A stretch of 64,000 nt of DNA from the NCBI RefSeq assembly GCF_900100395.1, contig NZ_FNFB01000013.1:1-64000 (forward strand). The letters run 5' to 3'. Each line of letters begins with the position of its first letter. Positions within the stretch are counted from its first letter, which is position 1. Source of the stretch: Nonomuraea maritima (GTDB lineage: Bacteria > Actinomycetota > Actinomycetes > Streptosporangiales > Streptosporangiaceae). Below the pieces are notes generated by a model. It made no database searches. It was not told where the DNA came from and saw only the letters and a list, made by a program, of their open reading frames with translations. A program made the position numbers and the translations under genes. Positions 60,868 to 64,000 of the stretch are shown piece after piece.

Positions 60868-61788
60868 GTGACGCGCATTCGTGAGCTGGACGCCCTCCGC
60901 GGCTTCGCGGTGGGCGGCATCATGGTGGTCAACACCTGGCAGTACGTCACCAAGCAGTCTCCCGGCACGCTCGACTGGACGATCCAGGCGCTCTTCCAGA
61001 GCCGGTTCTATCCGATCTTCTCGATGCTGTTCGGCATCAGCTTCATGCTGTTCCTGCGCGGCAACAGCCGCTGGGCGCTGCTCAGCCGGCTGTTCTGGCT
61101 GTTCTGCCTCGGCAAGATCCAGCACCTCTGGTACGAGGGCGAGGTGCTGACCGACTACGCGTTCTACGGCGCGCTCGTGCTGCTGCCGGCCTCGTTCCTG
61201 CCCGGCGGCCCTCCGGTGCTGCTGCTCGGACTGGTGGTCGTCGTCTGGGGAGTGATCGTGGGCGGCGGGGTGTGGCTCATCCCCGGCCTGTTCCTGGTCG
61301 GCATGGGGCTCTACCGGCTCCGCCCGTCCAGAGAGCTGCTGCTGCCAGGGTTCGCGGTGTCGGCGCTGGCCATGGCGCTGCTCACCATGGCCTACGCCGA
61401 CACCAACGACTGGAAGGTCTACAGCGTGGCGGCGCTGGCCGGGGCGGCCGCGTACGCGCTGGGGCTGCTGCTCCTGCTGCGGCCGTGGCTGTCGGCGGCG
61501 CTGGAGCCGCTGGGGAAGATGGCACTGACCAACTACGTCACCGGCACCGTGGTGATCGTGCTGGCCTCGCCCGCGCTGAACGCCGACCCGACCCGCTGGT
61601 CGGCGGTGGCGCTGGCGGCCGTCACGCTGGTCGTGCAGTACCTGTTCGGCCGATGGTGGCTGACGCGATACAGATATGGCCCCCTTGAGTGGATCTGGCG
61701 CTGCCTGACCCGGTTTCGAGTGGTGCCCAACGGGCTAGAGTCAGGCCGTGACCAGAATCGCCCTCTGCCAGATCCCGGTGTCCCCTGA
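60868..61788 (+). CDS. DUF418 family membrane protein
   Basis: 306 residues from GTG 60868 (VTRIRELDALRGFAVGGIMV). About eight membrane helices. The DUF418 pieces RFYPIFSMLFGISFMLFLR near the N-terminus and the C-terminal GKMALTNYVTGTV plus RYRYGPLEWIWRCLT are present. The family includes YeiB and is thought to relate to acyltransferase-like membrane folds; function unknown. The last 41 nt overlap the next gene in another frame, and that gene's promoter lies inside this CDS. Confidence 0.9.
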   Translation: MTRIRELDALRGFAVGGIMVVNTWQYVTKQSPGTLDWTIQALFQSRFYPIFSMLFGISFMLFLRGNSRWALLSRLFWLFCLGKIQHLWYEGEVLTDYAFYGALVLLPASFLPGGPPVLLLGLVVVVWGVIVGGGVWLIPGLFLVGMGLYRLRPSRELLLPGFAVSALAMALLTMAYADTNDWKVYSVAALAGAAAYALGLLLLLRPWLSAALEPLGKMALTNYVTGTVVIVLASPALNADPTRWSAVALAAVTLVVQYLFGRWWLTRYRYGPLEWIWRCLTRFRVVPNGLESGRDQNRPLPDPGVP

Positions 61789-62530
61789 CCCGTCGGTGAA
61801 CCTCAAGAGGGCCAGAGAGGCGCTGGCCCGAGCCGAGGGCGCCGACCTGGCGATCTTCCCGGAGGCCACGCTCACCCGCTACGGCCGGCGCGTCACCGAT
61901 CTGGCCGAGTCGCTGGACGGGCCTTTCGTGTCCGGTCTCGCCGAGGGCGCCCGCCAACACGGGCTGGCGGTGATCGCCGGGGTGTTCGAGTCCGGCGGCG
62001 ACCGCGTGCGGAACACCGCCGTGGTCATCGACGCCGAGGGGGCCGTCACGGCGGCGTACCGGAAGATCCACCTGTTCGACTCGTTCGGCGCGAGGGAGTC
62101 CGACCTCGTCGCGCCCGGCGCCGAACCGGTCGTGGCGGAGGTGGCGGGGGTCCGCGTCGGGCTGATCACCTGCTACGACGTACGCTTCCCCGAGCTCGCC
62201 CGGGCGCTGGTCGACCAGGGCGCCGAGATGTTCGCGGTGATCGCGGCGTGGGGCTCAGGGCCGCTCAAGGAGGACCACTGGGTGACCCTGGTGCGCGCGC
62301 GTGCGCTGGAGAACACCATGTGGACGGCGGCCGTCGGCCAGGCTCCCAACCCCGGCGAGTCGTCCGACGGCTACGGGGTCGGCCGCAGCATGCTGGTCGA
62401 TCCGCTGGGCGTGGTGCGCGCCGACCTGGGCACCGGGCCCGGCGTGCAGGTGGTGGAGGTCGACCACGAGTACACCGCGGCCGCCCGCGCGACCCTGCCG
62501 TGTCTCGAACACCGCGTCATGCGGGGGTAA
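61748..62530 (+). CDS. carbon-nitrogen hydrolase (nitrilase superfamily)
   Basis: 260 residues from GTG 61748. The catalytic triad is complete: Glu39 (IFPEATLT), Lys106 (YRKIHLFD) and Cys142 (LITCYDVRFPE). The EYTAAARATLPCLEHR tail resembles the omega-amidase/deaminated-glutathione amidase branch. It cleaves a C-N amide bond. TAGAGT (61736-61741) lies 6 nt upstream, inside DUF418, so it can be transcribed on its own as a leaderless mRNA. Confidence 0.92.
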   Translation: MTRIALCQIPVSPDPSVNLKRAREALARAEGADLAIFPEATLTRYGRRVTDLAESLDGPFVSGLAEGARQHGLAVIAGVFESGGDRVRNTAVVIDAEGAVTAAYRKIHLFDSFGARESDLVAPGAEPVVAEVAGVRVGLITCYDVRFPELARALVDQGAEMFAVIAAWGSGPLKEDHWVTLVRARALENTMWTAAVGQAPNPGESSDGYGVGRSMLVDPLGVVRADLGTGPGVQVVEVDHEYTAAARATLPCLEHRVMRG

Positions 62531-62561
62531 ACCACCGCTCCGGCGATCGTAAAGTATGAGG

Positions 62562-63008
62562 GTGAGCGGAACGCAGATGCAGAAGGTGGTCCCGCCGCGT
62601 CTGCTCGTGCCATACCTGTCGGGCAAGCGCACGGTCATCTCGGGTTACGTCTACCGGGTGCAGGACTGCGTGCGGCTGACCACGCCAGAGGCCCTCTTCC
62701 ACGGGCTCGACCTGTCCTTCGACGGATCGGAGTTGTTCCCCGAGGTGCCCGAGCTCTACGTCATGCGCTGGCACGCCCGCGACGTCGACACCTACGCGGT
62801 GCCGTACGGCCCGCACATGGGGGGCGACTGGAGCGACGCGCCGCCGTTCGCCGGCAACGGGTTCACGACGTCGTCCGACCACGTGGTGCCCCAGTTCCAC
62901 ACGGTTCCGACGCCGATCCCGGCCGGAGCGGAGATCATTCACGTGACCGACGAGGGCGAGCGGCGCTTCGCCGAGTACGACGGACTGACCTGGCGGCCCT
63001 GCGCATGA
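62562..63008 (+). CDS. uncharacterised actinobacterial protein, first of a coupled pair
   Basis: 148 residues from GTG 62562, selected because TAAAGT (62550-62555) leaves a 6-nt leaderless spacing; ATG 62556 is two codons longer. No known domain recognised. Features: PPRLLVPYLSGKRTVISGYV, RLTTPEALFHGLDLSFDGSE, YVMRWHARDVDTYAVPYGPH and an acidic middle; no membrane segment or signal peptide. The stop overlaps the next ATG (ATGA), so the two products are probably made together. Confidence 0.75.
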   Translation: MSGTQMQKVVPPRLLVPYLSGKRTVISGYVYRVQDCVRLTTPEALFHGLDLSFDGSELFPEVPELYVMRWHARDVDTYAVPYGPHMGGDWSDAPPFAGNGFTTSSDHVVPQFHTVPTPIPAGAEIIHVTDEGERRFAEYDGLTWRPCA

Positions 63009-63400
63009 GCGACGAGATCACTCCGGTGGCGTCCGGGTTCGTGGCCCGTTTCGGCGAGCGCACGCTGGCCGCGGCGCTCGGCCCCGACGGCGACCAGGTG
63101 GTGCTGTTCAGCGAGGTCGAGCTCGACGGTTTCGAGTCGACCTCCGGCTACTGGCGGCGGCTGGTGCCGAGGTCGCAGGTCGAGTCGCTGGTGCTGGTCC
63201 GCACGGTGGGGGCGTTCGGCGGCGAGCCGTGCATCGTGCTCGACGAGGACGAGGACGGCCTGCACATCGCCTACACCGGGCACAGCGGCACGAAGGCGGA
63301 GGCACTCGGCTACTGGATGGTCGACCACGGCGCGTACGAGGTCGTGGTGCCGCGCGAGGAGGTCTCCTCCATCCGCGTCGAGCGGACGCCGGTGCCGTAG
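63005..63400 (+). CDS. uncharacterised actinobacterial protein, second of a coupled pair
   Basis: 131 residues, ATG overlapping the previous stop by 4 bp. The sequence is rich in short beta-like segments (GFVARFGERTLAAALGPDGD, QVVLFSEVELDGFEST, EDGLHIAYTGHSGTKAEAL) and acidic (DEDEDG). No signal, no membrane helix, one Cys. I do not recognise a family. The pair lies between an amidase and a carboxyltransferase gene. Confidence 0.75.
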   Translation: MSDEITPVASGFVARFGERTLAAALGPDGDQVVLFSEVELDGFESTSGYWRRLVPRSQVESLVLVRTVGAFGGEPCIVLDEDEDGLHIAYTGHSGTKAEALGYWMVDHGAYEVVVPREEVSSIRVERTPVP

Positions 63401-63409
63401 AACGCCGCG

Positions 63410-64000
63410 TCAGGCGCCGATCGTGCGGTAGCGCGTCCTGCGGGCCGCGAGGCGGGCGGGCGGGTCTTCGGCGAGCAACCCGCCGATCTCGTGCTCCAGG
63501 GCGCGGCCCACCCGTTCGCAGAACTGGCGCGGCTCGTACGCGGCGTCGGGCAGCTCCGGGATGACCCGGTCGACGATGCCGTCGCGGCGCAGGTCGGTGG
63601 CGCGGATGCGCTGCGCCTGGGCGATCTCGGGAGCGAAGTCGACCGAGCGGTAGAGGATCGTCGAGGCGCCCTCGGGCGGCAGCGGGGCGAGCCAGGCGTG
63701 CTGGGCGCACAGCACCCGGTCGGCGGGCAGCAGCGCCAGCGCCGCCCCGCCCGCGCCCTCCCCGAGCAGCAGGCAGACGGTCGGCGCGGGGAGCGTGGCG
63801 AGTTCGGCCAGACAGCGGGCGATCTCGGCGGCCAGCCCGCCCTCCTCGGCCGTCTTCGACAGGTCGGCCCCTGCGGTGTCGACCACGGTGACCAGCGGCA
63901 GGCCGAGGTCGGCCGCCAGCCGTACGCCGCGCCTGGCCATGCGCAGCAGGGCCGGCCCCGGCGGTGAGCCGACCCGCTGGAGCCGCCGCTCCTGGCCCAG
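63410..64000 (-). CDS. carboxyltransferase of acyl-CoA carboxylase type, C-terminal part, cut by the right edge
   Basis: The minus-strand frame is open from 64000 to the stop at 63410, so only about 196 C-terminal residues are present. LPLVTVVDTAGADLSKTAEE, GGLAAEIARCLAELATLPAP, LGEGAGGAALALLPADRVLC and YRSVDFAPEIAQAQRIRATD are the crotonase-like alpha-type carboxyltransferase blocks that bind acyl-CoA and carboxybiotin. It is likely an AccA/AccD fused or propionyl-type subunit; the missing N-terminus would decide. Confidence 0.85.
   Translation of the reverse strand: MGQERRLQRVGSPPGPALLRMARRGVRLAADLGLPLVTVVDTAGADLSKTAEEGGLAAEIARCLAELATLPAPTVCLLLGEGAGGAALALLPADRVLCAQHAWLAPLPPEGASTILYRSVDFAPEIAQAQRIRATDLRRDGIVDRVIPELPDAAYEPRQFCERVGRALEHEIGGLLAEDPPARLAARRTRYRTIGA

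Overview
The window is uniformly GC-rich, with GTG and TTG starts, many ATGA/GTGA gene overlaps and many promoters that place the start codon 6-9 nt after a TANNNT box. This points to a chromosomal segment of a filamentous actinobacterium. The gene mix (GlnII, MsiK/UgpC-type ATPase, LAL regulator, DUF1876, SseB-like proteins, cyanuric acid amidohydrolase/barbiturase family) suggests a Streptosporangiaceae-type organism such as Nonomuraea or Streptosporangium. That assignment is inference. No rRNA, tRNA, CRISPR array or prophage was recognised.

Left part (1-9.5 kb): the N-terminal part of an IS607-type serine recombinase runs off the left edge. Next to it is a co-directional five-gene cluster on the minus strand: SWIM zinc finger, DUF5691, MoxR-type AAA+ ATPase, DUF5682 and a VWA-domain protein. 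This is the most system-like locus in the window. It is littered with short tandem duplications: at the 3' end of the VWA gene, in the spacer before it, inside the DUF5682 coding sequence, and at the SWIM/DUF5691 stop-start junction, which now exists in four copies.

Middle part (9.9-41 kb): mostly single-gene or two-gene units. These are a DUF985 cupin, DUF1876, an aldehyde dehydrogenase, glutamine synthetase II, an FAD amine oxidase, TerC, a PQQ-type sugar dehydrogenase lipoprotein, and SDRs. A lone sugar-ABC ATPase diverges from a LacI regulator with an operator over its own start codon. Further on are an M29/NicX-like protein beside a LAL regulator, a glutathione peroxidase with a palindromic operator, a small secreted transglycosylase, a class A PBP next to a class A beta-lactamase, an ArsR/MFS pair, two DUF202 proteins, two paralogous zinc-ribbon proteins, a Rid-family protein and a heterodimeric ABC exporter.

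Right part (41-64 kb): a nucleoside deaminase; an apparently complete miniature transcription unit for a 32-residue cysteine-rich peptide; a UBP zinc finger protein; a CPA1 antiporter; a Q/Y-repeat disordered protein; a DinG-like helicase; an SGNH hydrolase. The shikimate genes follow as an aroC-aroK-aroB block behind a prepilin peptidase. After them come an F420/NADP-type reductase with an HxlR regulator, an SseB-like protein, a cyanuric acid amidohydrolase/barbiturase, tandem FUSC-like transporters, an SDR with a textbook MerR-type promoter and divergent MerR gene, an aminotransferase, DUF418, a nitrilase-superfamily amidase and two unknown coupled genes. The right edge cuts a carboxyltransferase (acetyl/propionyl-CoA carboxylase type).
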